NCBI GenBank assembly: GCA_041396985.1
Contig: JAWKXO010000001.1
Coordinates: 1-64,000, forward strand
Reading direction: 5' to 3'
Source: Emcibacteraceae bacterium
GTDB lineage: Bacteria > Pseudomonadota > Alphaproteobacteria > Sphingomonadales > Emcibacteraceae
Length of the DNA stretch: 64,000 nt
Under the pieces are notes generated by a model. The model did not search any database. It was not told the origin of the DNA and saw only the letters and a program-made list of their open reading frames with translations. This document shows, piece after piece, positions 26,563 through 36,382 of the stretch (position 1 is its first letter; each line of letters opens with the position of its first letter). The translations under genes and the position numbers were made by a program.

Positions 26563-28257
26563 TCAGGTTTCGTCCACTTCGGAGACGGTTTCATCATCTC
26601 CCCTGTCCTCTTCATTAGTTTCCTGATCTTTTTGATCTGTGGTCTCACCGTTTCGAATTTTGTGAATTCTGCTATCCGCTTTCAACAGCTGCTGGATGAG
26701 GCGCCTGGAATGACTCAGGCTATCCAGTAATTCATCGATCTGATCTACACTCAAATGCCTTTTAACGGTAACCTGCAAAAGACCTTCTTTTGTATCCTGA
26801 TAGGCTTTCTGATAATCTGTTAAAGCCGTAAGCTTGACATCTTTCTGTGCCTGCTCATTATTGTCACTGAAAAATATATTTACAGTATGCTCTGTTACTT
26901 TCAAATATTGCGCCAGCAGGACAGTACACTCTTCATTGTCTATTTCATCGGCACTTTGTGATAAATTATAAATCTCGTTGGAAAGCCGTGTCACGTCTTC
27001 CAGATAACGTGACGTTCTTATGGTGGAGGTTAATTCCTCAGCCTGTTCGCGAGCCATATTTTCCATGCTCAGATTAGTCGCAAATTCATTTATTGTTCTG
27101 CCCAATGAAAAAATGGCATCTGCATGTCTTTTTACAATCCCTGCCGATTTGCTTCTGCCGGCAATAGCCATAAGCACCAGTTCGCAGGACAGATTATAAA
27201 GCCTGTCCAGTTCGTTCCAGATTGCCGCAATTGCCAGTACGGGAGTCTGTTTTACTGTTTTATCAAGAAACTGCGGATGGCTCAGGCTTTCTTCCTGTGT
27301 GACAAACATTTTTTCGGCAATATTTCCAATCCTGCGACTGAAGGGAACCAGCAGAATAACACCCACCAGATTAAAGGACGTATGAAATAAGGCCAGAAAC
27401 GGAGCCGGCTGGTCCTTAACGCCAATCATATGACCCAGTTCCGCCACGCCCCAGATGAACAGCGGCAGCATGGCAAGGGCTATAATCCCTGTTATGACAT
27501 TGAAGGCAACATGGCAGACGGCAACACGTCTTGCGTTGGCGGTCGCATGCATAGTGGCAAAGACGGTGGTGGTCGTGGTCCCTATATTGGCACCTATTAC
27601 CGCAGCAGCCGCAAGATTAACCCCGAGAACTCCTTCACTTACTGCTGTCAGGATAATCGCTATTGCCGCGCTTGAGGATTGGGTAAAAGCGGTCAGGATA
27701 AAACCGAAAAGAACAAATACCCATGTGCTCGTAATCTCATTGGCCCGGAAAATTTCCGTCCCAAAAGTATCGGATATACCCGAAAAGGCAGACTTCAGGA
27801 TGGAAAGCGCCAGAAAGAAAAGCCCAAGACCAAGCATAAAATGACTTAGCCCCTGATATCGTTTACCAGTAGAGGCATAATGGAAAAGCGCCCCGAATGC
27901 CAGAAGCGGCATGGCAAGGGCTTCAATATTAAATCCGAAACCAATAATGCTGACCAGCCAGCCGGTGATGGTTGTACCGAGGTTGGCACCAAAAACCACC
28001 CCAATCGCCTGTTGCAATGTCAGAATCCCGGCATTGACAAAACCGATCGTCGCCACCGTCACCGCGCTTGAGGACTGAACAAAGCCGGTGATCAGCGCGC
28101 CTGAAATAACCCCCCTGTAAACATTTGACGTCCAGTGCTGCAAAATTGATTTCAGGGCATTTCCGGCAAATAATTTAAGACCGTCGGTCATCATGGTCAT
28201 GGCCATCATGAACAGTGCCAATCCACCGGCGGTATTAATGATTATTTCCAATATCAT
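26563..28257 (-). CDS. Na/Pi cotransporter family protein with PhoU-like tail
   Basis: The 564-residue inner-membrane protein has two inverted Na/Pi cotransporter repeats, each with the hallmark QSSSA motif (QSSSAVTVATIGFVNAG and QSSSAAIAIILTAVSEG), and a C-terminal helical PhoU-like region (about residues 350-530). The acidic tail (EETNEEDRGDDE) is low-complexity. Family members import phosphate with Na+; some non-transport functions have been proposed for PhoU-fused members. A DUF202 gene lies 30 bases upstream on the same strand. Confidence 0.92.
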   Translation of the reverse strand: MILEIIINTAGGLALFMMAMTMMTDGLKLFAGNALKSILQHWTSNVYRGVISGALITGFVQSSSAVTVATIGFVNAGILTLQQAIGVVFGANLGTTITGWLVSIIGFGFNIEALAMPLLAFGALFHYASTGKRYQGLSHFMLGLGLFFLALSILKSAFSGISDTFGTEIFRANEITSTWVFVLFGFILTAFTQSSSAAIAIILTAVSEGVLGVNLAAAAVIGANIGTTTTTVFATMHATANARRVAVCHVAFNVITGIIALAMLPLFIWGVAELGHMIGVKDQPAPFLALFHTSFNLVGVILLVPFSRRIGNIAEKMFVTQEESLSHPQFLDKTVKQTPVLAIAAIWNELDRLYNLSCELVLMAIAGRSKSAGIVKRHADAIFSLGRTINEFATNLSMENMAREQAEELTSTIRTSRYLEDVTRLSNEIYNLSQSADEIDNEECTVLLAQYLKVTEHTVNIFFSDNNEQAQKDVKLTALTDYQKAYQDTKEGLLQVTVKRHLSVDQIDELLDSLSHSRRLIQQLLKADSRIHKIRNGETTDQKDQETNEEDRGDDETVSEVDET

Positions 28258-28287
28258 GCTTTTATAAGCACTCCAGTTTTTAAATAA

Positions 28288-28569
28288 TCAGACTTCAGCG
28301 TCTTTTTTTTCATTTTCAATCTTTTTCTTGGTCAAAAGATAATCCGTTATGCCAACCCCCAAAACAATAAATGAAACCGGAACCAGAATTAGCCCGAGCA
28401 TCGCGTAAACAGATTGTTCTTCGGTAAATTTTAAAAGTCCAATCGCGGTAATGGCTGTCCCCAACGCGGTTTTAATATAAGCAAGCAACGTCCGCCTGTT
28501 TGCTAGTTCAGTGCGCAGCAGCGCCAGCAACATTGCGTCTATATTTCTTTTTTCACCGATCCTGGTCAT
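28288..28569 (-). CDS. DUF202 small membrane protein
   Basis: The 93-residue protein shows the DUF202 (YidH-like) pattern: an N-terminal LALLRTELANRRTLLAYIKTAL segment and then two membrane helices (about residues 33-52 and 57-78) and a charged tail. Its function is unknown in the family. It is 30 bases before the Na/Pi transporter gene and may form an operon with it. Confidence 0.85.
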   Translation of the reverse strand: MTRIGEKRNIDAMLLALLRTELANRRTLLAYIKTALGTAITAIGLLKFTEEQSVYAMLGLILVPVSFIVLGVGITDYLLTKKKIENEKKDAEV

Positions 28570-28653
28570 AATTTGTCCCGTATTCTGATCATTTCAGATA
28601 ATCCTATAAGGAATTTTGAATTCTGTTAAGCCGAAAAACCCTATTTTGAATAT

Positions 28654-28684
28654 AAAAAAGGCAGCTGCCGAAACAGCTGCCTTA
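28654..28684 (-). terminator. Rho-independent terminator of the peroxiredoxin gene
   Basis: On the minus strand AAGGCAGCTG, loop TTTCGG, CAGCTGCCTT is followed by TTTTA. The ten-pair G+C-containing stem begins about 23 bases after the peroxiredoxin stop codon. Confidence 0.93.
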
Positions 28685-28707
28685 AATTGACAGATTAAGT
28701 ATGGCTT

Positions 28708-29337
28708 TTACTTAACTTCTGTCAACCGAAGGTAAGGACGAATTTCGTCCCAACCCTGGGGGAAGATTTTTTTTGCGTCTTCATTGCTGATGGATGGCGG
28801 AATGATAACCTTATCACCGCGTTTCCAGTCAGCAGGGGTTGCAATCCTGTTTTTATCCGAAAGCTGAAGGGCTTCGATCACCCGGAGAATTTCATCAAAA
28901 TTACGGCCAATGCTCATCGGATAAGTCATTGTCAGTCTCAATTTTTTATTGGGATCAATAATAAAGACAGAACGAACAGCAGCTGTGCTGCTCTCTCCCG
29001 GATGGATCATATCATATAGCATCGCAATTTTGAGATCCGGATCAGCCACGATCGGAAATTGAAGGTTCGTATTCTGGGTATCATTAACATCGGCAATCCA
29101 TTTAAGATGTTCTTCAACCGTATCGGTCGATAGACCCAGTGATTTTGTATTGAGGGCGGCAAATTTATCTGCCAGTTGCGACGTCCGCCCCATTTCGGTT
29201 GTACAAACCGGTGTAAAGTCAGCCGGGTGACTGAAAAAGAATACCCAGGAATCTCCTGCCCATTCGTGAAAATCAATTTCACCTTTCGTTGTGTCAATTT
29301 TAAAATTGGGTGCTGTATCGCCAATATGTAATGCCAT
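28708..29337 (-). CDS. 1-Cys peroxiredoxin (Prx6 type)
   Basis: The 209-residue protein is an AhpC/TSA-fold thiol peroxidase of the Prx6 subfamily. The peroxidatic Cys45 is in the motif PADFTPVCTTEMGR; it is the only Cys in the protein, so no resolving Cys exists and an external thiol must reduce it. The conserved Arg of the active site (AVRSVFIIDP) and the C-terminal extension of the Prx6 type (RGDKVIIPPSIS) are present. It reduces H2O2 and organic peroxides in the cytoplasm. A good AAGGAGATA ribosome site stands before the ATG, and a perfect 7-1-7 palindrome lies upstream. A thioredoxin gene (trxC) is the next gene upstream on the same strand. Confidence 0.94.
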   Translation of the reverse strand: MALHIGDTAPNFKIDTTKGEIDFHEWAGDSWVFFFSHPADFTPVCTTEMGRTSQLADKFAALNTKSLGLSTDTVEEHLKWIADVNDTQNTNLQFPIVADPDLKIAMLYDMIHPGESSTAAVRSVFIIDPNKKLRLTMTYPMSIGRNFDEILRVIEALQLSDKNRIATPADWKRGDKVIIPPSISNEDAKKIFPQGWDEIRPYLRLTEVK

Positions 29338-29375
29338 AAAATTATCTCCTTTATTTATATTAATATAATTAAATT

Positions 29376-29392
29376 ATTAGAATGATTCTAAT
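29376..29392. promoter_or_regulatory. Fur-family (Irr/PerR-like) operator upstream of the peroxiredoxin gene
   Basis: TTAGAATGATTCTAA is a perfect 7-1-7 inverted repeat. It fits the Irr iron-control element core TTAGAA-N3-TTCTAA and is also one change per half from the PerR box. It lies about 40 bases upstream of the start codon, overlapping the likely promoter. Regulation of a peroxidase gene by a peroxide- or haem-responsive Fur-family protein would make sense. Confidence 0.55.
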
Positions 29393-29503
29393 CATAATTT
29401 TTAATATATAGGAGCGAATATTATAATTGCAATAAATTCTCTGAAATTAATTTGTTTTTTATCAAAAACAGAGTTTAGAAAAATTTAAAAAGAATAAAGC
29501 CTG

Positions 29504-29947
29504 TCAGATTTGAGCTTTAATCCAGCGGACAATATCGGACATTCCCATTGCCCCGGCCTGACGGGCAATTTCCTTACCCGATTTAAAAACCACCATGGTT
29601 GGAATGCTGCGGATGCCATATTGAGCACCGATTGATTGTTCACTTTCCGTATTGAGTTTTGCCAGACGGACATTTGGCTCAAGCACGCCTGCCGCCTTTT
29701 CAAATTCCGGTGCCATTAACTTGCACGGGGCACACCATGGTGCCCAAAAATCAACCACAACCGGAATATCACTTCGTGAAACATGTTTGCTGAAGTTCCT
29801 TGCTGTTAAAGTAACAGGATGTCCACTAAACAAAGCCTTACCGCATTTGCCGCATATTGGATTATCACCCATCCGCCCGGAAGCAATTCGGTTTATTGCG
29901 TCACAAGCCTGACATACTATATGAAAATCGCTTTTTGAACCTGTCAC
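29504..29947 (-). CDS. trxC: Thioredoxin 2 (TrxC)
   Basis: The 147-residue protein has the N-terminal zinc-finger of TrxC with Cys12/Cys15 and Cys32/Cys35, then a thioredoxin fold. The active site reads WCAPC (Cys72-Cys75) in place of the near-universal WCGPC; the Gly-to-Ala change may shift redox potential. The conserved cis-Pro segment SIPTMVVFKSG is intact. TrxC reduces disulphides in the cytoplasm and can respond to oxidative stress through its zinc site. It lies just upstream of the peroxiredoxin gene on the same strand and could serve as its reductant. Confidence 0.93.
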   Translation of the reverse strand: MTGSKSDFHIVCQACDAINRIASGRMGDNPICGKCGKALFSGHPVTLTARNFSKHVSRSDIPVVVDFWAPWCAPCKLMAPEFEKAAGVLEPNVRLAKLNTESEQSIGAQYGIRSIPTMVVFKSGKEIARQAGAMGMSDIVRWIKAQI

Positions 29948-29979
29948 AACATACCTTCCAAAATTATTATCTGATGCAA

Positions 29980-32900
29980 CTATAATTTAACGGCACTCAC
30001 AAGTTTATCATTATCACTAGTAAGAGTGAAATCAAAAAGATCAGTAATCCCAGACCAGCGGATTGACAGGCTGTTATCATGGTCTAGCGTTCTTTTGGTC
30101 ACCAATGACAGGTTTTTGGTCAGGTCAACTTCCACGGCCGTTGATGTTTCGCCGGTCGCCGGCGCGGTTGATACTTCTACATAAACATTGTTGGTCAGAT
30201 ATTTTCCGCCGGTAATGGTGGTGCCATATTCGCGGGACGCATCATTATCAATAGAAAGCCGGTCAATGCCGATAGCATTTCTGATCCCGCCCATAAAGCC
30301 CTGCCCGCCACCATTGGACATTGAATGTACGGCGGACGCCAGCTGAACAAGTTCCACAGCCGAAAGCTCGGACACGGAGGTTCCAAACAATATTCGTGCC
30401 ATCAGCTCATTTTCCGGCAAATAAGGGTTAGAGCTCATTTTAATGGTCGGTTTGCTGACCCGTCCGGAAATATTCAGTTTTGCCAGCAGGTCACTGAGCT
30501 GGTGTTCCGCTTCCACATCGGCGATAGGGTCGTTTGAGCCGTCTTCGGGGAATGTCAGATTTCCACGGGTCAGGATAAACCGCTTACCGGAAAATTCAAA
30601 AAAACCGCGTATGAGGGACGCGGTCCCACTGACCAGCGGTTCTTCCGATGTTCCCTTCACCGCCAGATCGGCTTTCCATTCTGAATCAAGCCCGTAACTG
30701 CGGATAAATAATTTACCCGGCACATCAAGGGTCAGATCAAGATCAATAGGTTTAACCGTTTCATTATTATTTTTTATTTCCTGCCCTTCACTGTTGATTT
30801 CGGTAACATCAAGCTGGACAATTTCCGGCGCGCTTTGTTCAACCGCGCCAATGCTGGCATTATCAACAATAATTTTGCCGCTCAAATTCGCCGACGTTTC
30901 CGTCTTAACAAAGGATAAATCAGAAGACGCAATGATCTGAAGCTCCGGCTGGCGAACCAGATGGGCATTGACAAGGTTAAGCGCCGCTTCTGCGGTATAA
31001 TGAAAATCCTCATCAAGCTTTACAACCCCGCTTGCGCTTATCCGCCCCTCTTCACCGTCTGTTGCAGTAAAAGAGTCCAGTGTGATCTGGCGGTCCTTTA
31101 TTCCCGCATTCAGAGTGATATTGTCAGCTACAAACCCCGCTTTTAAATTTTCATAATGGCCATTTAAAAGGCGGAGACTTCCGTCCAGGTCAGGATTTGA
31201 AAGTGTTCCCCCAAAAGTCAGCTTTGCGGTAAGTTCCCCTCTCAGATCATCACTTGCCAGATTAAACATTGGCCAAATTGACTGAATATCATTATCCCAG
31301 TTCAGGGTGGCCGAGAACGGTTCTTCGGTGGTCACTTCAATTTTTGAAGCACTTAAATCAACATCAAGTGGCAGGTTTGCTGAATAATCCGCTTTGTTTA
31401 TTCCATCCTCTTTAAGTGCCCCGGTCAAACTTAACGTATCATTATTAATGGTGCCTGCCGCCGTTAATTCAATCATCTGCTCGCTCAAGGAACGATAACT
31501 TTCAAGGGCCAGATTGCTCACCCTTAACGAATAATTGCCGGAGAGTATATTATCCTTGCCCTCAAGGCCGATCTGGCCGTCTACCTGCCCCACCATGGGG
31601 CGGTCCTGTAAGAGAACGGAAATTGGCCGAATAGCCATTTTATTAAGGGTGAGATTAACCCCAAAATCATTACCCGCTTTTTTCAGTTGCCCAGATATAT
31701 CCCCCTCACCCATTTTAAGGCTGAATGGCAAAAGCTCAAAAGACTTCTCCCCCATTAAAATATGGGCGGGTTCCGCCAGATTAAAATTGGTCTGGTCAAT
31801 ATCCCCCTCAAGAGTGACAAGAATATCATTAAGATCATCCGTTGATTTTCCGGTTGCCGTCACATGATAGGGCATTACTGCGCTTCCAGCCGCACTTAAA
31901 CTGAAGGAAAGTTCCTGATCATCCTGACTAGCACTGAACCTTGCCTGATCCGCCTGAATGTAAGGATGCATCAGTTTTTCAATTGCAGCACTGACCTTAA
32001 AAATTGGTTTTTGCTCAAACAGCCTTGCATCCGCATTAATTTTTGCAGACTGAATGCCCAACAGACCACGCCCGGTGAGCGGCAGGGTAAGATTCTCTAC
32101 GGTACCATCAAAAACAATATCCTGTATATTTTCCTGATCGGAAAGATCAATTTTTGCAGTGACTACCCCTTCCACGCCTGCCTGATGACTTTTATTTTCA
32201 TCGGTGGCAATGGAAATTGACCCTTTCACGGGTTTCCCTGTCGGCAGGTCGATTGATCCCGTTGCTTCGAACGCACCGAGGGAAATTTGAATTCCCTCAA
32301 TTTTATACCCATTCTGCCCGCTCGAAAGTTCCGATGTTAGTGACAGAGCGCCCAAGCTGGTTCCGCTCTTCAGGGTCAGTTCTGCCCTTGGCGCATTGAT
32401 AATATCATCGGCTTTTAGCTGCGCTTTAAAATTCTCTAGCTCAATGCCCTGAATATCCAAACTGTCAAAACCGGTTTCGAGGGTGATTTTCGGTGCACTC
32501 ACATCCCCTTCCAGGGTGCCGTTAATATCAATATTTCCGGCAAGGGCAGCACCTTCAAGGCTCTCTATCTTATCCATATCGGAAATGGAAAGCGTAAAAT
32601 CGGAATGTTTAAATTCCTGATCGGCCGATAATTCACCGGCCGCATTCAGGCTTGTATAGGCGCCGTTTAAAACAGTATCAGAAAGGGTAATAGCGCCGTC
32701 AGCATTCTGTCTGATTTTTGCACGGAATGTCGGATGATTGCCTATAATTTCATTAATAAGCTCATTGCCCAGGTCAAGACCCGTTGTCTTCAGATCCAGG
32801 TCGGCGGAAAGCGGGCTTTCCATTCCAGTCCGCGATATGTTTGCGGAAAATTCCACTTTTCCAGCCATCGCAGGGGATATATCCATTTTTTCCGCAAGGG

Positions 32901-34425
32901 CAGCAATATTATCAACAACTGTGGTTACTGTCCCGGCTACTTGACCGTCAATGCTGTTAAAGACACCATTTCCCGTTAGATTTACAAAATCATTTTCCAG
33001 AAAAAGACGGTCTATGCTAATCATTGATGTTGCCGGATCATATCCGATGCCCGTTGACCAGTTAATTTCCTTATCAAATAGTGCCTGAGCATTTCCGTCA
33101 TTTTTCATTTTTAGGGAAGAAAGCTTACCGCTGGATGAATTTATGATTTTTCCTTTATCAAAAAGCGTTTCAAAATGGCCGGATAATAAGGCGGAAATGG
33201 AAACCTCGCCATTTTCGAGCTGACCTAAATTTGCGCCTTCGATATCAAGAGTGATTTTTGGGGACTGGAACGGATTATCCAGCCTTCCTTTTAGTTTAAA
33301 TGGTTCTATGTATGTGGGATTTATTAAGCTGTTCAGTGGCTCAGTGTCCCTAAGCTCGGCATCAAAAATGATGCCTCCCGCATTTTCAGGTTTTTCTGCA
33401 CTGATTATTCCATTTGCATTTAATGTCAGAATTTTTGCCTGATACATAAACTTAAGGGCTGACAAATCCGCCTGGTCCGTGGGGGCAATGACCAGTTCAA
33501 GCGAATTTGCATTGCCTATCAGACTGGCAATTTCACCACTGACAAATCCACTCGGATCAAAATTTGACTGTAATGAAAACTCACCTTTTCTGTAATTGAC
33601 CCCGGCCATGGCAAAAACTTTACTGCTTGCCCGGGCTTCCAGTTTGCCGCTCCAGTTATCAATTGGTCCGGTTCCATTAAAATGGGCGCTGATTGATTGT
33701 CGGGGTTCAAGTCCGGCCAGCGCAACAAAAAGACCGTCTTCCGGTGCGTTTAAACCAATATCCACATTCAGGGCTTCACCGGTTTTGGGATAGGAAATAT
33801 CGACAAGGATCTGATCCTCTGACAAATCACTGTCCGATCCCGACTGTGTCATCAGATTAAATTTGGTCAAAAGGCCATCATTTTCCGTCAGTTTTAAAAG
33901 TCCGCTTGCCGTTAAGGTTGATAGTTTTTTGGCAATATTTTCTGCTACCTCAATCCGGCCTATTTCAAATCGGTCTATATAGATGTCAAGGGGAAGTTCG
34001 GGAATGGTAAATGGGTCATTGTCAGTCGTTTGCTGCGCATCATCACCAACCGGTTTACGCATAAAATTGACCTGATCTGCGGATAAGCGCGCAACAGACA
34101 ATCGCCCGTTAAAAATATCCCCAAGCGACCAGTATATTTTCGTGTTTTTAATTTCAAGCCAAATTCCATCAGGGTCCCTAAAGCTTATAGTCGGGATCCG
34201 AATTTCTGAATATAATGCCCCTTCCAGCTTTGAAATGATAATCGCGCTATCTTCCGACTGAAGCGCATTATTGATATATCGCTTAATCTGATCCCGGCCT
34301 GTTTGTGTATCCAGATAGAATAGGATGCCGATTATACCGACAAACAGAAAGCCGACCAGGCCGCCCAAATATTTTGCCAGCTTACGATAGGGAAATTTTT
34401 TCAGATATGATTTAATATCAGTCAT
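29980..34425 (-). CDS. tamB: Translocation and assembly module protein TamB
   Basis: The very long product (1481 aa) has one N-terminal membrane anchor (about residues 18-38), a long repetitive beta-strand region typical of the bridge-like AsmA/TamB lipid-transfer proteins, and a C-terminal DUF490 domain (about 1130-1481) with LARILFGTSVSELSAVE, GGKYLTNNVYVEVST and a closing beta segment. TamB spans the periplasm and works with the Omp85 protein TamA in outer-membrane protein insertion and phospholipid transport. Its ATG overlaps the tamA stop by one base (TAATG), so translation is coupled. Confidence 0.95.
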   Translation of the reverse strand: MTDIKSYLKKFPYRKLAKYLGGLVGFLFVGIIGILFYLDTQTGRDQIKRYINNALQSEDSAIIISKLEGALYSEIRIPTISFRDPDGIWLEIKNTKIYWSLGDIFNGRLSVARLSADQVNFMRKPVGDDAQQTTDNDPFTIPELPLDIYIDRFEIGRIEVAENIAKKLSTLTASGLLKLTENDGLLTKFNLMTQSGSDSDLSEDQILVDISYPKTGEALNVDIGLNAPEDGLFVALAGLEPRQSISAHFNGTGPIDNWSGKLEARASSKVFAMAGVNYRKGEFSLQSNFDPSGFVSGEIASLIGNANSLELVIAPTDQADLSALKFMYQAKILTLNANGIISAEKPENAGGIIFDAELRDTEPLNSLINPTYIEPFKLKGRLDNPFQSPKITLDIEGANLGQLENGEVSISALLSGHFETLFDKGKIINSSSGKLSSLKMKNDGNAQALFDKEINWSTGIGYDPATSMISIDRLFLENDFVNLTGNGVFNSIDGQVAGTVTTVVDNIAALAEKMDISPAMAGKVEFSANISRTGMESPLSADLDLKTTGLDLGNELINEIIGNHPTFRAKIRQNADGAITLSDTVLNGAYTSLNAAGELSADQEFKHSDFTLSISDMDKIESLEGAALAGNIDINGTLEGDVSAPKITLETGFDSLDIQGIELENFKAQLKADDIINAPRAELTLKSGTSLGALSLTSELSSGQNGYKIEGIQISLGAFEATGSIDLPTGKPVKGSISIATDENKSHQAGVEGVVTAKIDLSDQENIQDIVFDGTVENLTLPLTGRGLLGIQSAKINADARLFEQKPIFKVSAAIEKLMHPYIQADQARFSASQDDQELSFSLSAAGSAVMPYHVTATGKSTDDLNDILVTLEGDIDQTNFNLAEPAHILMGEKSFELLPFSLKMGEGDISGQLKKAGNDFGVNLTLNKMAIRPISVLLQDRPMVGQVDGQIGLEGKDNILSGNYSLRVSNLALESYRSLSEQMIELTAAGTINNDTLSLTGALKEDGINKADYSANLPLDVDLSASKIEVTTEEPFSATLNWDNDIQSIWPMFNLASDDLRGELTAKLTFGGTLSNPDLDGSLRLLNGHYENLKAGFVADNITLNAGIKDRQITLDSFTATDGEEGRISASGVVKLDEDFHYTAEAALNLVNAHLVRQPELQIIASSDLSFVKTETSANLSGKIIVDNASIGAVEQSAPEIVQLDVTEINSEGQEIKNNNETVKPIDLDLTLDVPGKLFIRSYGLDSEWKADLAVKGTSEEPLVSGTASLIRGFFEFSGKRFILTRGNLTFPEDGSNDPIADVEAEHQLSDLLAKLNISGRVSKPTIKMSSNPYLPENELMARILFGTSVSELSAVELVQLASAVHSMSNGGGQGFMGGIRNAIGIDRLSIDNDASREYGTTITGGKYLTNNVYVEVSTAPATGETSTAVEVDLTKNLSLVTKRTLDHDNSLSIRWSGITDLFDFTLTSDNDKLVSAVKL

Positions 34426-36227
34426 TAAAAAGCCTGCCCTAAACTGATATAGATCTGAAAACTGCTATCCCCCACTCTTTTATTGAGCGGAAAGGCAATA
34501 TCAAATCGTATCGGGCCGAACCCTGTACTATAACGGGCACCAATACCGGCCGCCCAGCGAAAATCACTGAATTTGGGCGTCGTATCCAGATAGACATTGC
34601 CCCCTTCAGAAAAAAGAACCAGTCCCAGATTATTCTCAAATTTAAACCTGACCTCACCGGCCACTTCCGACACCGAGCGTCCACCAAGCGGGTCACTATT
34701 TACGGCAAGTGGCCCTACCCGCTGAAAGGCATATCCCCTGATTGAACCGCCACCACCGGAGAAAAAGCGGCTCGTTGCGGGCAGTGTTTCATTTTCAACA
34801 CCTATGATAGAGCCAAGACGGGTTCTTAGCGCCAGAACAACATTCTTTTTTGCTGTGACTGGATAATATCCGCTGGCTCTGATTTCGCTTTTCAAAAAGG
34901 TAAAACTGGTCTTTCCCACCCCAAAGCTGGGCGCGGTAATCACCGATGCACGCAGGCCGGAGCTCGGGTCCAGAAGATCATCTGAGCTGTCCCAGCGAAA
35001 ACCGAATGGCAGTGCGGTCAGCATAAAATCATTTTTACCAAGGGCGTCTGTCACCACATTATAATCCAGCACCACATTGGCCAGTAAGGCAATATGATCC
35101 GTGATCACCCGGTCAATCCCGGCCTGGGTATTTACGGTATAGGCCCGGAACGCATCCGTATTTTGCCGTTTAAGGCCGCCTTCGAATGACAGTGTCTGAT
35201 CAAGTCTTTTAAAATGGGGAATTTCAAGCCGACCTGTCAGCGACTGTTCAATTTCGGCGGCATGGGCGATCACATTCAGGCGCTGTCCACTGCCAAATAT
35301 ATTTCTGTGTTCCCAGGAAACTTCGCCGCTGATCCCCTCTGCTGTGGAATATCCGAGCGATGTGCCGATTGTTCGCTGCCTTGCCGGTGTCAGTTTGACA
35401 CTGATATCCGCAAAATCCTGATCCCTTGGTGTTACACTGACATCGATCCCGGAAAATAAATTTGACTGTAATAATCTGTCCCGCAGGCCATCAACATATC
35501 GCTGCTCGTATGTATCCCCCTCATTCCATATGATAAATTTGGAGACAAAGCTTTCATTGACCGATCCCAAACCATCAAAATTTACTGTTCCCATCCGGCG
35601 TCTTGGCCCGGTATCAATGGTAAACGTGACATTCATCAGCTGACTGCGATGATCAACCACAAAATTATCATCAATTTTCTGAACAAATGGAAATCCCAGT
35701 TGCGGCAGCGTGACCAGAATATTATCATGACTTGATTTTACGGGTTGCGCCCTTGCCGGCTGCTCTGCCTTAATCAACATCGCTTTATGTAATTTTTCTT
35801 TTATATCCTCTTGCGGAATAGTGCCCTGAAAGTCAATCCTGATGTCCCCATATCTATATATTGGTCCCGGCGTGACCATTAATGTTATTTCAAACTGGTT
35901 GTTTCGACGCGCCAGCTGGTCAGTAATCGCTGCCCCATAATAGCCTTCGGATCGCATGATCTGATTTAACAGCTCAACATCCGTTTCAATACGGCCATTA
36001 AGATTGGTGAGAGAAATCAGTTTTGATGATTTTTTATTTTCGAGAATGGATGACTCTTTAAAAACATCCAATATAGTTTTGAATTCATCACCTTCCAACC
36101 CCCTGATGCTGATCTGATATGTGATTTGATCAGCGGCATATATTGGCACAGTAAAACTGGCCTCTGCCGAAATTAAAATCAAAGCAAATGCAATAAGCCT
36201 TCCGGCAGTTTTAAGACTACGTTTCAA
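34425..36227 (-). CDS. tamA: Translocation and assembly module protein TamA (Omp85 family)
   Basis: The 600-residue protein has a signal peptide (cleavage near residues 31-32, after YAA), three POTRA-like domains (about 35-265), and a 16-strand Omp85 barrel ending in Phe (YISLGQAF). Omp85 barrel motifs are visible: SSGLRASVITAP, FFSGGGGSIRGYAF (the VRGF-like loop that binds the pore) and GPIRFDIAFPL. The frame begins with a TTG (36227); no ATG or GTG lies between it and the signal peptide. It is the first gene of tamAB. Confidence 0.94.
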   Translation of the reverse strand: MKRSLKTAGRLIAFALILISAEASFTVPIYAADQITYQISIRGLEGDEFKTILDVFKESSILENKKSSKLISLTNLNGRIETDVELLNQIMRSEGYYGAAITDQLARRNNQFEITLMVTPGPIYRYGDIRIDFQGTIPQEDIKEKLHKAMLIKAEQPARAQPVKSSHDNILVTLPQLGFPFVQKIDDNFVVDHRSQLMNVTFTIDTGPRRRMGTVNFDGLGSVNESFVSKFIIWNEGDTYEQRYVDGLRDRLLQSNLFSGIDVSVTPRDQDFADISVKLTPARQRTIGTSLGYSTAEGISGEVSWEHRNIFGSGQRLNVIAHAAEIEQSLTGRLEIPHFKRLDQTLSFEGGLKRQNTDAFRAYTVNTQAGIDRVITDHIALLANVVLDYNVVTDALGKNDFMLTALPFGFRWDSSDDLLDPSSGLRASVITAPSFGVGKTSFTFLKSEIRASGYYPVTAKKNVVLALRTRLGSIIGVENETLPATSRFFSGGGGSIRGYAFQRVGPLAVNSDPLGGRSVSEVAGEVRFKFENNLGLVLFSEGGNVYLDTTPKFSDFRWAAGIGARYSTGFGPIRFDIAFPLNKRVGDSSFQIYISLGQAF

Positions 36228-36382
36228 ATTAAAATAAAAAATAGTGAACTGTTCCTTTTATTGAAGTCTGCTGCCTTATAAACCTTGATTTTTCACTATA
36301 TCAAGCCAATTTCATATTTGATAATATTATTTGAAATTCATCTTAAGCCATATGGAAAATTATGGATATTTTTTAGGCCAGA

